DNA from: Bemisia tabaci
Lineage: Eukaryota > Arthropoda > Insecta > Hemiptera > Aleyrodidae
Reading direction: 5' to 3'
Assembly (NCBI RefSeq): GCF_918797505.1
Contig: NC_092797.1
Span: 12,785,372 to 12,849,371, forward strand
Length of the DNA stretch: 64,000 nucleotides
Both the position numbers and the translations under genes were made by a program. Below are positions 19,972-31,622 of the stretch, one piece after another; position 1 is the stretch's first letter, and each line of letters starts with the position of its first letter. Below the pieces are notes generated by a model. It saw only the letters and a list, made by a program, of their open reading frames with translations, searched no databases and was not told where the DNA came from.

Positions 19972-20294
19972 TAGAGTCCCTTCATACTGAGAGTCAAGAC
20001 AATGCGAATCCATTTCTGATTGGTTAACCGGATTTTAGGCCTTCACAGTGTCACAAACGGGAATAAAGATTACATTTTCACCGATTGCAAAGATTATAAT
20101 CTGGAATGGACCAGGGAATTCCGGGTTCGGCAAGGAACAAACGGAATAAGGGAAAGAACGGAGAGAGGAATTTGAGAATGGGCCGATCAAAGATTACAAA
20201 AAACCAACAAAAAACGTTCAATTTCTGTAATCTTTATTCCCGTTTGTGACTCCATGAGGGGTGTTGTCTTGACTCTCAGTATAAAGGGACTCTA
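19972..20294 (+). mobile_element. TAGAGTCCC hAT-type MITE, copy a (8-bp TSD)
   Basis: A 323-bp element. TAGAGTCCCTTCATACTGAG at the left and CTCAGTATAAAGGGACTCTA at the right are inverted repeats. The body contains AACGGGAATAAAGATTACA in both orientations. The exact 8-bp duplication GGTGGGTC lies at 19964-19971 and 20295-20302. TAGAG ends fit the hAT terminal consensus YARNG. Two further copies: 32020-32331 (reverse) and 50367-50680. Confidence 0.88.
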
Positions 20295-20345
20295 GGTGGG
20301 TCGAGCCCGTTGGAAAGGTCGGACGAAACAAGGAAACTTTAATAG

Positions 20346-20587
20346 CTGTCGTGTGTCGACCCTCAGGAAAACCAAAAAATATCAGGAATTTTAATGTCAT
20401 TAGGAAAATCGGTCACAGATCAGAAAATTCTGAGTGCTTCAAGCATTTTTCAAAAATTTGATTCAAATCATTGAATATTTTGATTTGTTGTTAAATCAAA
20501 TGGATGTCAATTTATTCACACAAAATTTCTTTTTTAATATCCGGAAAAATCAGGAAAATCCAAGATGAAATTCTAGCAGACACCCTG
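20346..20587. mobile_element. CAGGGTGTC-family MITE, degenerate, nested
   Basis: The right end CTAGCAGACACCCTG is clear. The left end GTCGTGTGTCGACC is eroded. The inner phrase AATCAGGAAAATCCAAGATG matches the copy at 41654-41928. Confidence 0.55.
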
Positions 20588-20592
20588 TTATC

Positions 20593-21134
20593 ATGGACTA
20601 GTAGACAGGGTAAGAATTTCAGCTCTCTGATTTGTTTCTCCATCAAAATTTCACGCAGAACACGTTCGTGCGCAACGCAAATCCATTAAATCAACTCCTT
20701 ATCACTACGATATTTTGGGGTTTATGATGCGTAAATTCAAACCTTCCGTTGATGAAAAAACGAAAGTCTACATAAGTCCAATCGCGCACTAAACGTTACT
20801 AGAAAATATGGGAACCTCAATCTCGGTACTACGGCGTAGGTGTCTTACGTTGTTAACACTTTGAGCAACACAAGGAATGGGAAGAAACATTGCTTGATTA
20901 AAAGAAGCCCACCAAAACCATTGTTGTGCGCGATTTGAATCAAGTAGGTAAACCTACGTATTTCACATGAGTGGGAAGTCGAAATTTCCGTATCAAAGGT
21001 AAACTAAAAATGCTAACATTTTCGCTAGTGGTCGATTTCATCAATTTCTGTTGTGCTATTTACATTCTATGTGAAGTTTTAGCCTGAGACTCTATTTAAG
21101 AATGCTTAAATTCGTACTTCATCTAGTGGTCCAT
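20593..21134. mobile_element. ATGGACCACTAG-family element, copy a
   Basis: A 542-bp element with ATGGACTAGTAGACAGGGTA at the left and CTTCATCTAGTGGTCCAT at the right. The interior shares CAAAATTTCACG, ATGCGTAAATTCAAACC and CAATCGCGCACTAAA with the copy at 45632-46183. No long ORF. Confidence 0.75.
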
Positions 21135-21288
21135 TCCGTGTTTACGAAACGTTGAGGTTTTAGAGTGGTTTTTACCATATAATTTACTTTTCGGAGCACC
21201 CTTTAAAATTTGAAAATCGACGAAATAAGTATCAAAATGTGCTGTCTTAGTAAAAAATTTCATGTCCGACTTCTCCCGATCCACTGTG

Positions 21289-21968
21289 CGTCGTTTCGAA
21301 CTAGTTTCGATACGCTCATCCCGCCCACGCTGTGTGAGCAAAGAAGAGGGAGGATCGCTCGGTTCTCTTCTTTTCTAATCCACGAACTTATGAGCAGACG
21401 GAGCAAGACAGCGGGTATTCAAATGATACTTATGCTGAGAGGTGCGATGAGCGCAGGGTTTAAAGTGAGAAAGGAGCATTGCAAATTATAGGGTGGAGCG
21501 TAGGAAGTTGTCTCCGGAATTTGTCTTTGAACGAAGGCAGGTTCTCGAGCGCATGAGCGGTGAAAAGTGTTTCAATGAATTGCTCACGGAGAGGAAATAT
21601 TACACAAATATGTTATTGGCGTAAAATGGAAGCCCAAAGCTATTGCTGTCAATAAATTTGCGGTTAGTCAATTTTTTTAAATCATTACTATATCAATGGC
21701 TAAAGTGCGGCACCTCATATCTCCATTGCGTTGTTTCAAAATCTTCGCTCCTAGTTTATTTTATCGAAGAGGAAGTAGTCAATTTTATAGCTCAAAATGT
21801 GCACAAAATAATCTACTAATAGAAAAAAAACCAAAGAAATGTTCATGAAATTACGTTGACTTGGTATCTAAGGAAAAAAAGAAAATATGACTGGAAGTCT
21901 TCCAACACCACAAACGCGCGCCGATACGTGGTCTCGTGCTGTAGCCATCAATATGCTCTCTAACCTCC

Positions 21969-21970
<2 letters not shown>
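21289..21970. other. No gene seen
   Basis: Includes, at about 21690-21800, a fragment (CACCTCATATCTCCATTGCG and following) of the ACCACGTATC repeat family also found near 24.9, 36.9, 38.6, 42.6 and 53.9 kb. Confidence 0.4.
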
Positions 21971-22025
<55 letters not shown>

Positions 22026-22245
22026 TCACGGTACATTCTACTATTCCACCGGGCCAATTTTTACGGTTTTTCTGACTATCGACAGGTGATAGTCCCTAGG
22101 TGAGCTCACTATATTCAGATTTTGGAATTATGACCCAGGTTTTCTCTGTTCCGTGCTAATGTTGTGAATTCTCCCATTTAAACAATATAAAATTGTCACG
22201 GTTTGTCCAAAAATTTACTGGGCCGATTTTTCCGGATTCCCTCTT
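21971..22245 (-). repeat. 54-base poly(T) plus adjoining direct repeat
   Basis: An uninterrupted run of 54 T (21971-22024) is followed by GTCACGGTACATTC and GGGCCAATTTTTACGG. A similar pair, TGTCACGGTTTG and GGGCCGATTTTTCCGG, recurs at about 22195-22240. Read on the minus strand, this looks like the poly(A) end of a retroposon, but no family or target duplication could be established. Confidence 0.45.
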
Positions 22246-24640
22246 TTGTACTTCCCGCCGTGTAAATTGTTTTCCACGTAAGATTGAAAAAAGAAAACAA
22301 ATTTGTCGTTTCTTCCTAGTCTAGACCTTGTCTAATAGCCAATGTCCGTGGTATATCACACTATACTACCGACTTATTCTCTAAAACTTTAGGGGAAAAG
22401 GGCTGCGGCGCCCGAAAAAATCTTTTTTGGAAAGAATTGAACGATTGAGGGAATGAACTCTTATTTTGACCTACAGAACACCCTCCTGCAGTTCAGCGAT
22501 TTAACCTTGGTTCACCCTGTATTCCAATTTCAGTCAATGGAGAGACATTCCCGTATCATACAAATTGCAAGACGCGGCCTGCCTCCGACCGAGCTTAGGG
22601 GTTTCCACCCGGGGTGAAAAGAAAATTATCCGCATTAGCTGCAGTTTTACTGGGTCACGCGGCTGGGACGACGAAAACCGCCTCCCCGTTCTCAAAGCGT
22701 CTGAGCGCCGCCTCCAGACGAAAGACTACCCTCCCTAGCGAGAACCACTCAACTCCAATTGCTAATCCTTGTCGATGGGTGGTTTTTGCAGGTCGCGGCG
22801 CGGAGTCTGAGTCGCACTTATTTCGAGCTCCGTCGCGCCGCGTCATCGGATCAATTTACATAATTTCAATCTCGCAGGTGCAGTCGCCGACAGCGACATC
22901 TGTTGTCATACACGGGGATCTCCGCGCTTCTTCCGACGATTTTCCCGGGCCGTCTTTTCTTTTAGCGAGCGCTCGATCGGTACGTGACGCCGCCGTGACG
23001 CACCCTCGCCGCGAATCTAGTCAGAGCGACGCTGCTTTTGACAGGGAGGAAGGTTATCAAAACCCCCGATAACCAGACACGTAGTCGCGGGGGGGGGGGG
23101 GGGGGTGTAACGAGGCAAATCCCCCTTCTCTGCGAAGCAGGTCCAGGACATCAGAGGCACATACGTCCTCTGGTATAAGATATGCCTACGTTACTTGAGG
23201 TGCCGGATAACTTCAGTGGGATGCCTGGATTCGGGCGCCATAAAAAAAATAATAATGAGTGAAATCGAAATTGAGAGAGAGAAAATTTTAACTGGAAAGG
23301 GAATTTAGCAGAGCTCCGTCTGATGCTGCTCAGCTCGCGCACCACTACTTCACTACTTGCTTTAAAAGTTGAAAACGTGTTTTTCAACTTACAAGTATTT
23401 ATTTAAATTGAAATGTATCAATAATTTCCACGTATACATTAAATTCATTCTTAAAATTCTACGGATATTCTGATCGAAACTCGAGGGAAAATGGTTCGGA
23501 AGGTAAATTAAAATACATCTCTAAGACCAACCAAATCTAAATTCTACTATTTTTCTCAGTAAAACTCGCAGAGAGATGCAGCTCAACTCGCGCACCTCGC
23601 TCCGCGCTTTCCACCGAGGAAAGGCCGCTACTCTTGGATCACGTTTGCAGGGGTAATACCCTCAGCTCGGGCACCACGTCCCACGCAACCGAAACCCCAA
23701 GAGGTCCAAAGCTGGAGCAAATCTTCGGTAAAGCTTTGTTCACCGTACCGCCTATTTGCTCTAACCGCAGACATAACAAGCCAGGATCGCAAAGTAAGAA
23801 GAGAAATGCAGGCTCACCTCGCCGCACCTCGATCGACGTACTAGATAACTTGCTTTAACAGTCTGCTGGATCGGAACCGCTGTCACCGGGCACGGCCGGG
23901 GACCCCACTGTTTTCCAAATTTTCAAAAAAACCACGGACTCGAGTTTCGTTCTTTTTCTTAAGCATACAAAATTTTCTTAAAAATATAAAATTGACATCG
24001 TTGGCTTTGCCTCGACTTCTTTTAACGCCCTGTACAGTTAAAATTAAAATACAATTTTTTTTAAAATTTTAAATTAATGAAAAATATTTCAAAATTGACA
24101 GAATTGCCGCAGCGCTCCCTATTGGCGCGTCGCGGTGCTCGGACGGACGCCGAGCGTCAGCTGATTTCTTCCTTGGCTCGTCGGCGCAGACGCGGCGGTG
24201 CCAAGCATGCGCGTTCGCGACTTAATTGTTTCAATTTTTTTTTTCGACTATCTACAAACTTAAACTTAAAAACGGGGGAAACATTTCCCCGTTACAGGGG
24301 GGGGGGGGGGCTGAGGGCTCCGGAACTCCCCGAAAGCACAAAAGGCGATGAAGAAGGAAGGGAAGAGGAGACTGAAAATAAGGAAGGCCGGTGCTGTCCT
24401 TTTATTTTACCGAAGATTGCGGGGTTCCCGGAATTAAATCCAATTTCCTGAAGTTCCGAGAAAGATTCGGGGAAAGAATTCCGAAGTACGCCCGGATTCA
24501 GTTCCGAAGATCGTCAGCTTTGATTTTTAAAAAATCATCAAATTTGTTTCGAAATCGGCCGGAAGGAACGCGGAAATACGTTTTCCTAACTGCAGAACAA
24601 TTGAACGTCCCGAAATTTCACGCAGTGCAGTTTACAGATC
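22246..24640. other. GC-rich islands and G runs, no gene recognised
   Basis: GC-rich patches at 22560-23060 and 24100-24460 flank G runs at 23089-23105 and 24297-24310. The 152-codon frame at 22614-23072 shows no domain, and its minus strand is also open, so I read it as compositional. Short diverged phrases such as GCTCAGCTCGCGCACC recur near 23330, 23580 and 23665. Confidence 0.4.
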
Positions 24641-24849
24641 GACGGTGTAACTACCAGACCACATATGAATCAGTGAGAACGAAAACACACCAACTCGGAA
24701 AAATGAAAATAATTAAGACACACACAGAACTGCACAGTAGGTGAAGAAGTCAGTTTAAGGAAAATATTTTTGCTGCCGAAAGACAAATACTTATGACCAC
24801 TTTAAATGTCCAAGTTGGAACAGATGCGCTAACTTTGAATGACTTGCAT

Positions 24850-25520
24850 GTAAATTAACTGTCTTTCATGGAAATTGAGTATTTTCGAACTCACTGATTC
24901 ATATATGGTTTGCCATGTTTGCGGGTCCTATCCGCTTCTCCGTACCCATTTCATATTCTTAAAGGAGAACAAATCGATATCATTCCTTGTAGTTTCCACA
25001 GAGATGTCTTCGCACAGAGAAGAAAAATCCAGAAAGTTATCAAGAATTGACGTTCGGTACTCTTCCATTCAAACACTTAGGAAGTTAGCACCGCTGCAAA
25101 CCAAGATACGTGGGCTAGTCGTCTCGCCGTCGAGATAGAGTCGATCAGCACGGTTAGAGGAAATTTGACGCGCCTTCAAGTTTGCTGGATACTTCACACA
25201 CTGCCCCGGAGTTAGTTTAGTTGCGTGACCCAATCGAACCCAACTTCTATCAGTTCTATCTGCTCTCGTCATTCGTTCCAGGATTCGAATGGTGTTAACA
25301 TAAGTCCGAAATCAGGCACGCATTTATTTGGAGGCCTCATTATATTAATGTTTAATGTTAATAATATTGATATATTAAAATATGGTCCTAAAAATGTTAT
25401 CATTCTTGAAGGGAAAATCGTTTTGGGCCAAATTCCGCCAGGAACTCTGATGAAAACGGGAGTTTTTAAAGAATTTCTCTTTGCGAATCATCTTCTATGG
25501 AGCACACTCCGGTATTAAGT
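24850..25520. repeat. ~650-bp interspersed repeat, copy 1
   Basis: Shares ordered blocks with 38540-39200: GAGAAGAAAAATC, GACGCGCCTTCAAGTTTGC, GGAGTTAGTTTAG, TGCGTGACCCAA, ATGGTCC and GGGCCAAATTCC. Part of it (TATGGTTTGCCATG, AGAGAAGAAAAATCCAG) is also shared with 42560-42860. The minus-strand frame at 25069-25272 is an artefact of this repeat. Confidence 0.65.
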
Positions 25521-26960
25521 ACTTCTCTTAGAGGCATGGGCTTTAAGTATGTGTTTTAGTATGCTTTGAAAGGAATTGGAAGGTGGGGGAAGTGGAACGA
25601 CTGATCTAGCGCTAGGTAAATTAACGATGCGCCATGATCAGTAGTAAAATATTCATCGACGGTACACTAAGTGCACTCATTTGCTCCCGACGTTATCAAT
25701 TCAAAATTTCGCCGAGTTTTTCCTTCGACAAACGAGTCTCATGTTCGAAACGGAAGTGAATTGGACTCGGCGTTCGACGGCAAACGATTTGGAATGCGGA
25801 GACTAGAATAACACACTTGCCAAATTTCAGCATTACGGTATTAAATTGGCTACGTACATCGTAAAAATGTTCCGTTTTTATCCATTCTCTCCATTCTAGC
25901 ATTATTTAAAGAAGTTTTGTGAAAATTTTAATAATGGGAATCAAGTTCACGCATTTCATATGGGTAACGTAGAAGGCATGGTTTTAATAACAATTTAATC
26001 AATGCCGTCAAGTGAGGCAAAATTGAAATTCATAGATCGACGCTATGATTCTAAAGAAATAAATCGAATAAAATTCGCCTACTAGATGACTGATAATTGT
26101 CGGGGTGAGCACTTCGGCAAGCGAGTTTTTGCAAATTAGGACAGGATTGGCAAACTGTTTGCCCAACTCTTTGTTTATCAGGCGATACTAAGCATTTTCC
26201 TCCGAAATAAACTTTTATACTATAGAGAAGATAGCAGGGCGGGGGTTTTGAAATATGCTATCTCGGATCACAAGGTCTCGAGGTGATATTTTTCAAAAGT
26301 TTCGAAAAAAAATAAAGCCTCCATCGCGAAATTACCTCACAACAACCGTTAAACATATTACTCTTTTCCGCCACCGCTCTCTCAGATTATTGAACCCGTT
26401 ATCCCGATGAAAAAATCCCCCACATGATTGTAATTCATAGCGCTCCGAACTTTTCCTACTTTCCCGAGCCAAAGAAGTTCGGCCGAAATCGCCAAGTTTG
26501 GCAGCGGCGAGTGAATAACTGCGATTCCTCAGCGAGAGCGAGCGATTCGTCTTTCGCTAATTCGAACACTGAACACGCGTTTAATAATCGCAGCCCCAAC
26601 AGCGCCCGGATTTCCGCCCCACGTGCCCCGCGCCCCCCTCCGCCCCCGCGACCCCACCACCGGGTGCCTCACCCCTACCCCCACTCGATAACTCAAGCCA
26701 GTCTTTCAACTTGGGAAGTTTTTAACAATAACTGCCGGCCAATTTATAACTTCGTTTGCCGCAGCCATTCATGCGGTCGCAACTTTCTCGCGCCCCGGCT
26801 GGCCCGCCCCGAGAGGAGGGGGAGGGGGTTCAAAAAGATAAATAAGGTGCAGGGAGGATCGACGGCGTATTGAAGTTTCGCATCGGGGATCGTCAGTGCA
26901 AGGCGGTTTTGCGAATGCACCCAAGCGGGGTAATGATCAGTGGAATTTTAACTCTTCGCG
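25521..26960. other. No gene recognised; GC-rich island at 26460-26880
   Basis: The 26424-26873 frame of 149 codons is rich in R/P/S from a C-rich stretch; I do not recognise it. The island also holds AATTTATAACTTCG and CATTCATGCGG, which would be unremarkable as homeodomain-type sites. It looks single-copy. Confidence 0.4.
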
Positions 26961-27012
26961 GGCTGATTATTGACATTGATAGACAAAGTGATAGACAAAG
27001 AAGACGAAGGAA
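26961..27012. mobile_element. GGCTGATTATTGA-family element, left fragment
   Basis: GGCTGATTATTGACATTGAT followed by AGACAAAGTGATAGACAAAG matches the left end of the 243-bp copy at 55913-56155. The element is cut at 27012 by a 517-bp insertion; its continuation (GAGATCCTATTGATGG) appears at about 27532-27550. Confidence 0.65.
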
Positions 27013-27529
27013 AATGGAGATGTTGCATGTGTGAGGAATTTGCGATTTGACTGTTGATTCTTACGTAAAAGTTCGCGAGAAACACGGTGGTGGGATGGTG
27101 CCACTGGTTTTCTCTGAAAGCATCTCCCAAGCTCAAAAAAAGCTCTCAAAGTGAGGCCAAAATGGAGGGGATATCTCACCCTACCCTGAGAGTCCACCTC
27201 TACATCAAGATAAACTCTCCATGCAAAGATGGGGAGGCAATACATTGACAGGGCTGCCACTTTATTTGAGGACTATAAAACTGAAAACACGGCAACCCTG
27301 CTAATGTAATCGTTCCCTATCTTTGCATGGAGAGTTTGTTTTGATGTAGAGGTGGACTCTCAGGATATCGTGGGATATCCCCTCCATGTTGGCCTCAACT
27401 CGAGGTGGTTTTTTTGAGTTTGGGAGTTGATTTCAGAGAAAACCAGTGGCACCATCGTGTTTCTCGCGAACTTTAACATAAGAATCATTAGTCAAATCGC
27501 AAATTCCTCTCACATGCAACATCTCCATT
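27013..27529. mobile_element. 517-bp foldback element nested in GGCTGATTATTGA element
   Basis: AATGGAGATGTTGCATGTG at 27013 pairs with CATGCAACATCTCCATT ending at 27529. The arms extend about 230 bp (GAGGAATTTGCGATTTGAC, GTTCGCGAGAAACAC, GTCCACCTCTACATC and complements). The loop of about 50 bp is unique. No coding sequence. Confidence 0.8.
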
Positions 27530-27582
27530 AGAGAGATCCTATTGATGGTAAAGGGTATACACAGTATGAAATTTGTCATTTT

Positions 27583-27713
27583 GTCGCCTAGCTGACCAAA
27601 GGACGCAAGTTCACATCGAGATGAGCCCGGAAAAATATTGAATCTTATGGACGACAGAGTTCATTGCAGAGAACAGTTACGCTCTTATGTCAGGAGGGCG
27701 ACGATTGTGCGTC
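27583..27713. mobile_element. Small MITE related to that at 3883
   Basis: Contains CACATCGAGATGAGCCCGG, ATGGACGACAGAGTTCATTG and a right end TATGTCAGGAGGGCGACGA. It pairs the two arms weakly. Confidence 0.45.
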
Positions 27714-28125
27714 TATACGGGAAGTAGAACTCACAGTAACCTTAATCGTGCGGTTAGTATCAGTACCCCAGAGCCGAAAGGTACCTAACTTACATTTTTG
27801 GAAAAATCGAGTTAGTGGCGTTTTCCAAAGTTCCATTAAAGATTCTGTGTGTGTGGAAAATCTGGTAGCCCTATATTACGCCGGTTATGAGATACGGAGA
27901 TTCAAAAGTTGCTATTTACGCCGGAATCAATGGGGCCGACGCGTGGTTTTACTCTGATATCTTGAAAATACTAAAATGGAGTTAGGTTCCTTTGGCTCGG
28001 AGGTACTGATATGTTTTGGCTGGTTTTTCTTAGAGTTAAATTGACAAAATATTTGGGCTACTTTGACCAAATTTTTTGGTTGCAAATTTACAATCTCGTA
28101 AATTTGCACTTACCTTCTCGTCCTA

Positions 28126-28351
28126 CGCTGGAAAAAAACACATTGGATCTAGAGTCCAGACTCATAAAAACATCGACAAGAAAAAATACTCATGATTCAA
28201 TCAGATTTAAGCTTAAATCAAGAACCAAGCCTCTTAATTTGAGCGGATTTCCTTTTGATTTAAGCGTAAATCTGCTTGAATCAAGAGTCCTTTTTCTTGT
28301 CAATGTTTTCAAGAGTCTGGACTCTAGATTCAATGTGTTTTTTCCCCAGTG
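28126..28351. mobile_element. CACTGG palindromic foldback MITE, copy 2 (226 bp)
   Basis: Same length and layout as at 6430. The left tip is mutated to CGCTGG. Flanking dinucleotides TA (left) and CA (right) differ by one transition. The plus-strand frame at 28011-28514 is an artefact of reading through this palindrome. Confidence 0.8.
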
Positions 28352-28977
28352 CACGTTAAAATCCTACGAACCGAAACTACCAACATTTTTGATACGCTAC
28401 GAAGACATTATGACGGAAATGGAATACATTCAGGCGATTGGACTGTTGAGTCAATTGAGCAAATCGAGGCAATTAAGTTATTTTATATGTTGTGCAAGGA
28501 TCCTGAAAAGTTAGGAGGTCTCCTGACAACGACATTTTAAACTTTTAAAGTGTCCTCGAGAATATTTTAATCAAATATTACTACATAAAACAACCGCATC
28601 CTCTGAGTTGTATTACATTTTTGCACATCTAAAATGTCATAGGTCCTCTCTCCGGACCGGTGAACTATCTCGCAAAAGTCGTAATTATGAATAAGTAAAG
28701 AACTTGATCCGTAAAGTCGGGGACGAGTGAACTAGTTGCTGGGTGCATTGATGAGGTTAATTGCGGAAACAGTGCTAGTGCAAACCGGAGAAACTACGCT
28801 CATTAAGGCTGCTTTACAACCTCGTTCCAAATTGGTTCAGACGCGAATGAACTTTTCACTTCGGAACAAGTATCCAAGTCACCAGTGGAATCGTCAACAG
28901 GTTTACATTACTTTACATTGCTGCCGTTTCCCTTTTTACGACGGAAGGATTATCGAAATGAACTTTGTGGAAAAATA
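28352..28977. other. No gene seen
   Basis: Mixed sequence with no recognised domain or repeat ends. Confidence 0.4.
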
Positions 28978-29427
28978 TTAAGGTGATTTGATGGACGCCT
29001 TTTTTTTTGTCAGAAGGGTATGCGGATATATCGCATCAATTGGTTCCATTTTTTCAGCCACTCGTCATTTTTCTCGAATTTTGAGATCGCAATTCTGTTG
29101 TCAGGAGACTAAAGCACTCACTTACCTATTTTACCGAAGAAATTCAACGTAATAAAGGCGTGTTTTTTTTTAGAGAGGAAACATCGCATTCGATACTGAC
29201 ATCGAAACTGCACTCGAATGCGTCATTTTCTCTCTAAAAAAACCACGCCTTTATTCCGTTGAATTTGTTTGTAAAAATTGGTAAGTGAGTGCTTTAGTCT
29301 CCTGACAATAGAATTGCGATCTCAAAATTCGAGAAAAATGACGAGTAGCTGGAAAAATGGAACCAATTGGTGCGATATATAGCATGCCGTTCTGACACAG
29401 AATATGGCGTCCATCGAATCACCGTAA
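28978..29427. mobile_element. 450-bp foldback element (TTAAGGTGATT ends)
   Basis: TTAAGGTGATTTGATGGACG at 28978 pairs with CGTCCATCGAATCACCGTAA ending at 29427. The arms of about 210 bp include GGTTCCATTTTTTCAGC, CTCAAAATTCGAGAAAAATG, AGTGAGTGCTTTAGTCTCC and CGCCTTTATT. The short central loop has CGCATTCGATACTGACATCG. No coding. Confidence 0.8.
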
Positions 29428-29472
29428 CTCCAGAACTAGAACTTACAGTCTCTAACAATAAAACTTACTCAG

Positions 29473-29735
29473 CACTGGAAAAGAAAACACATTAGATCTA
29501 GAGTCCAGACTCTTAAAAACATCGACAAGAAAAAATACTCTTGATTCAATCGGATTTTTGCTTCAATCAAAAGGAAATCCGCTCAAATTAAGAGGCTTGG
29601 TTCTTGATTCAAGCAAAAATCCGATTGCTTGGTTCTTGATTCAAGCAAAAATCTGATTGAATCAAGAGTATTTTTTCTTGTCGATGTTTTTAAGAGTCTG
29701 GACTCTAGATCCAATGTATTTTTTTTCCCCCAGTG
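29473..29735. mobile_element. CACTGG palindromic foldback MITE, copy 3 (263 bp)
   Basis: Termini CACTGG/CCAGTG with AG on both sides (29471-29472 and 29736-29737). It is longer than the 226-bp norm because a segment of about 35 bp (CTTGGTTCTTGATTCAAGC and following) is tandemly duplicated in the right half. Confidence 0.85.
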
Positions 29736-29737
29736 AG

Positions 29738-31370
29738 GTGGTTTTTCCGCCCAAAACCGCTGATCGCTGGCCCTTGGCCTCGCTCCCAACCGCTGGAATG
29801 TTTAAAAAAAAAGATTGCTTTCTCTCCAGAGAAAATTATCCTGAAAAATGTCTCCAGAGTTGTGGAATTACCCTAAAAGTTGTAGTGGCTGAGTGCTTTT
29901 TTTTCTCGTTCGAAGGTTTATCTGCTTTTGAACTTCTGATGATCAATACGACGTTGGCAAACATCCAAGAATAATCCAATAACATACCAACATTTTAATC
30001 AGCGCGGCTTTGTGTTGACCTTTTTGCAAAAAAATCAGCGCATTGGAGGTCTAAAATAATTTGCACCCTTGTTTTTCTTTTTTAAATAGTGTTACAACGT
30101 TCTTTGATTAAATTGCATTTCCCGACAATAATTTTAAACGCTCCACTAAAAAATATCAAAACAAGGGAAAACTAATTTTAAGTGGGGTGTCTTTTTGGGA
30201 GGGGAATTGGACACTACTTTCTCAGAATTAAAGGCAAGCCACATGAGGGTTTGTATCATAATTTATATGTATACCTCGCCGCTATCCTAGCGCACTAGAG
30301 CGCTCTGCGACTCCCAATCGTTATTGAAATCGAGATCATATTATTTGTCTCTGAAAAGAACGTTCGTTTCAGCGTGGAGCAAATCAAGCCACCAGGAGCC
30401 AAGCTGTTGATTTTAGCCGTTGAAAAGCTGAGGGAGGGGGGGGAAGGTATGAAAAATATGTATACATTAAAATTTCAACAGCAACTTTTATCTCGGAACG
30501 ATGAGGCTGATTGAGGCACCTCGGTATCTTTGCTGTATCCCTCCGTTATTACCTCTCTCTCATCGAATGAGCGATCCTCCGCCCCCCCTCTCACCCCCTC
30601 TTTCCCACTGTCGATTTTTGAATTATTCATTTTTTCCAATTCAAGTAAATTCTTTGAGTATATTCCAGCGTTGAAACTTGAAATCAATACGTCTGCATTT
30701 TAAAAGGTTTTGGAATCATCAATGCATTTACAAAGCTTTGATTCCAATTCATATGGATAAGTTTATTCTCAGCTTACGATGAAAAAGCTGTAAATGATAT
30801 CGGAAAGAGATACGGACGAACGCAGCTTATTCGCTGGATGAAAGATAGAGGTATACTTCTCGTTCATAATTCTATTTACTTACTGTTTTTTCCGGTTTCT
30901 TAACTGTTTTTATTTACCAGTATTCATGCAATGATAGGTTATCAATCAGCCATTTCGATCACTCTTGAAGTTTTAGTAAACATGCCACTTTTTACTTACT
31001 GCTTGCCCACGACATTTTTCCATTAATTTTATTATTTCGTATTCAAATGTACCTATTTAATTTCAATCAAACCGGAAATGCACGCCAACTGAGGAAATAC
31101 TTAGCTTCTCTGCTTCGGGAACCCCTTCTTGAATGATTTACCAACCCTTTTTTTGGAAATGTGTTTTCCATTTTGCAGCACTTCTAGATTTGCAAAAGAT
31201 TATTTCTTTGTTAAAAATACGTTTACTTTTAAGAGATGCCGTAGCACCTTACGTGGTAAATAATAAAAAAGACAATGATTCAGATTAATGAAATATTCAT
31301 ACGGTTGCGTCGATCTGAAAGTGATGAATGTAAAATTACACTAATTTTTCAAACGCTTTGGCTATCTTCG
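29738..31370. other. AT-rich, no gene seen
   Basis: No coding frame, terminal repeats or splice-site pairs were recognised. Confidence 0.45.
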
Positions 31371-31570
31371 CTGATGTAGTAAGAAAGAGGGCGCCATGAG
31401 CTTCAGATTTCGCCAAATCTCGTTTGATGAAACACAAATTCTGTGGAACATTTGTGTGTGTTTTTCCTCTGATTTTTCCAAAAATTTCATGCGCAATTTT
31501 GATTTAAAGTATCTGAAAATATCTAGATATAACACGCATTGACTTTTCTAAAAAAAAAAAATGAATATTT
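31371..31570. mobile_element. Degenerate left half of CTGCCGTGC-family MITE
   Basis: CTGATGTAGTAAGAAAGAGG, GCGCCATGAGCTTCAG and TTTCGCCAAATCTCGTTTGA follow the family order, but no right terminus is present. Confidence 0.35.
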
Positions 31571-31622
31571 TCTAGATAGAGAGTTTAAGGCATCCTCATC
31601 AACAGCGCCTTGTAGATCACAG

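Larger units (their letters stand above)
19961..21288. mobile_element. AGGTCGGAC-family element, copy C, split by three insertions
   Basis: Host pieces can be read at 19961-19971 (CACGGTGGGTC), 20295-20345 (GAGCCCGTTGG, AAAGGTCGGACGAAAC), a few bases at 20588-20592, and 21135-21288 (CGTTGAGGTTTTAGAGTGG, CATGTCCGACTTCTCC, CCACTGTG). They align in order with copy B at 14040-14818. Between them sit a TAGAG hAT MITE, a CAGGGTGTC-family MITE and an ATGGACCACTAG element. Confidence 0.7.

Noticed and set aside
22870..22885. CTCGCAGGTGCAG as a ratchet point
   Set aside because: The pyrimidine tract is interrupted and the donor GTGCAG is weak.
22614..23072. 152-codon plus-strand ORF
   Set aside because: The minus strand is also open over part of it, composition is biased, and no domain or splice context supports it.
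26424..26873. 149-codon arginine/proline-rich ORF
   Set aside because: C-rich composition, no recognisable motif, no splice signals flanking a conserved core.
28011..28514. 167-codon plus-strand ORF, the longest in the window
   Set aside because: Its middle is the CACTGG palindrome, which reads similarly on both strands; five such ORFs occur at the five copies.
28978..29427. piggyBac-type element because of the TTAA at its left edge
   Set aside because: The right edge reads GTAA followed by CT, so TTAA is not duplicated; the TTA...TAA is part of the inverted repeat.
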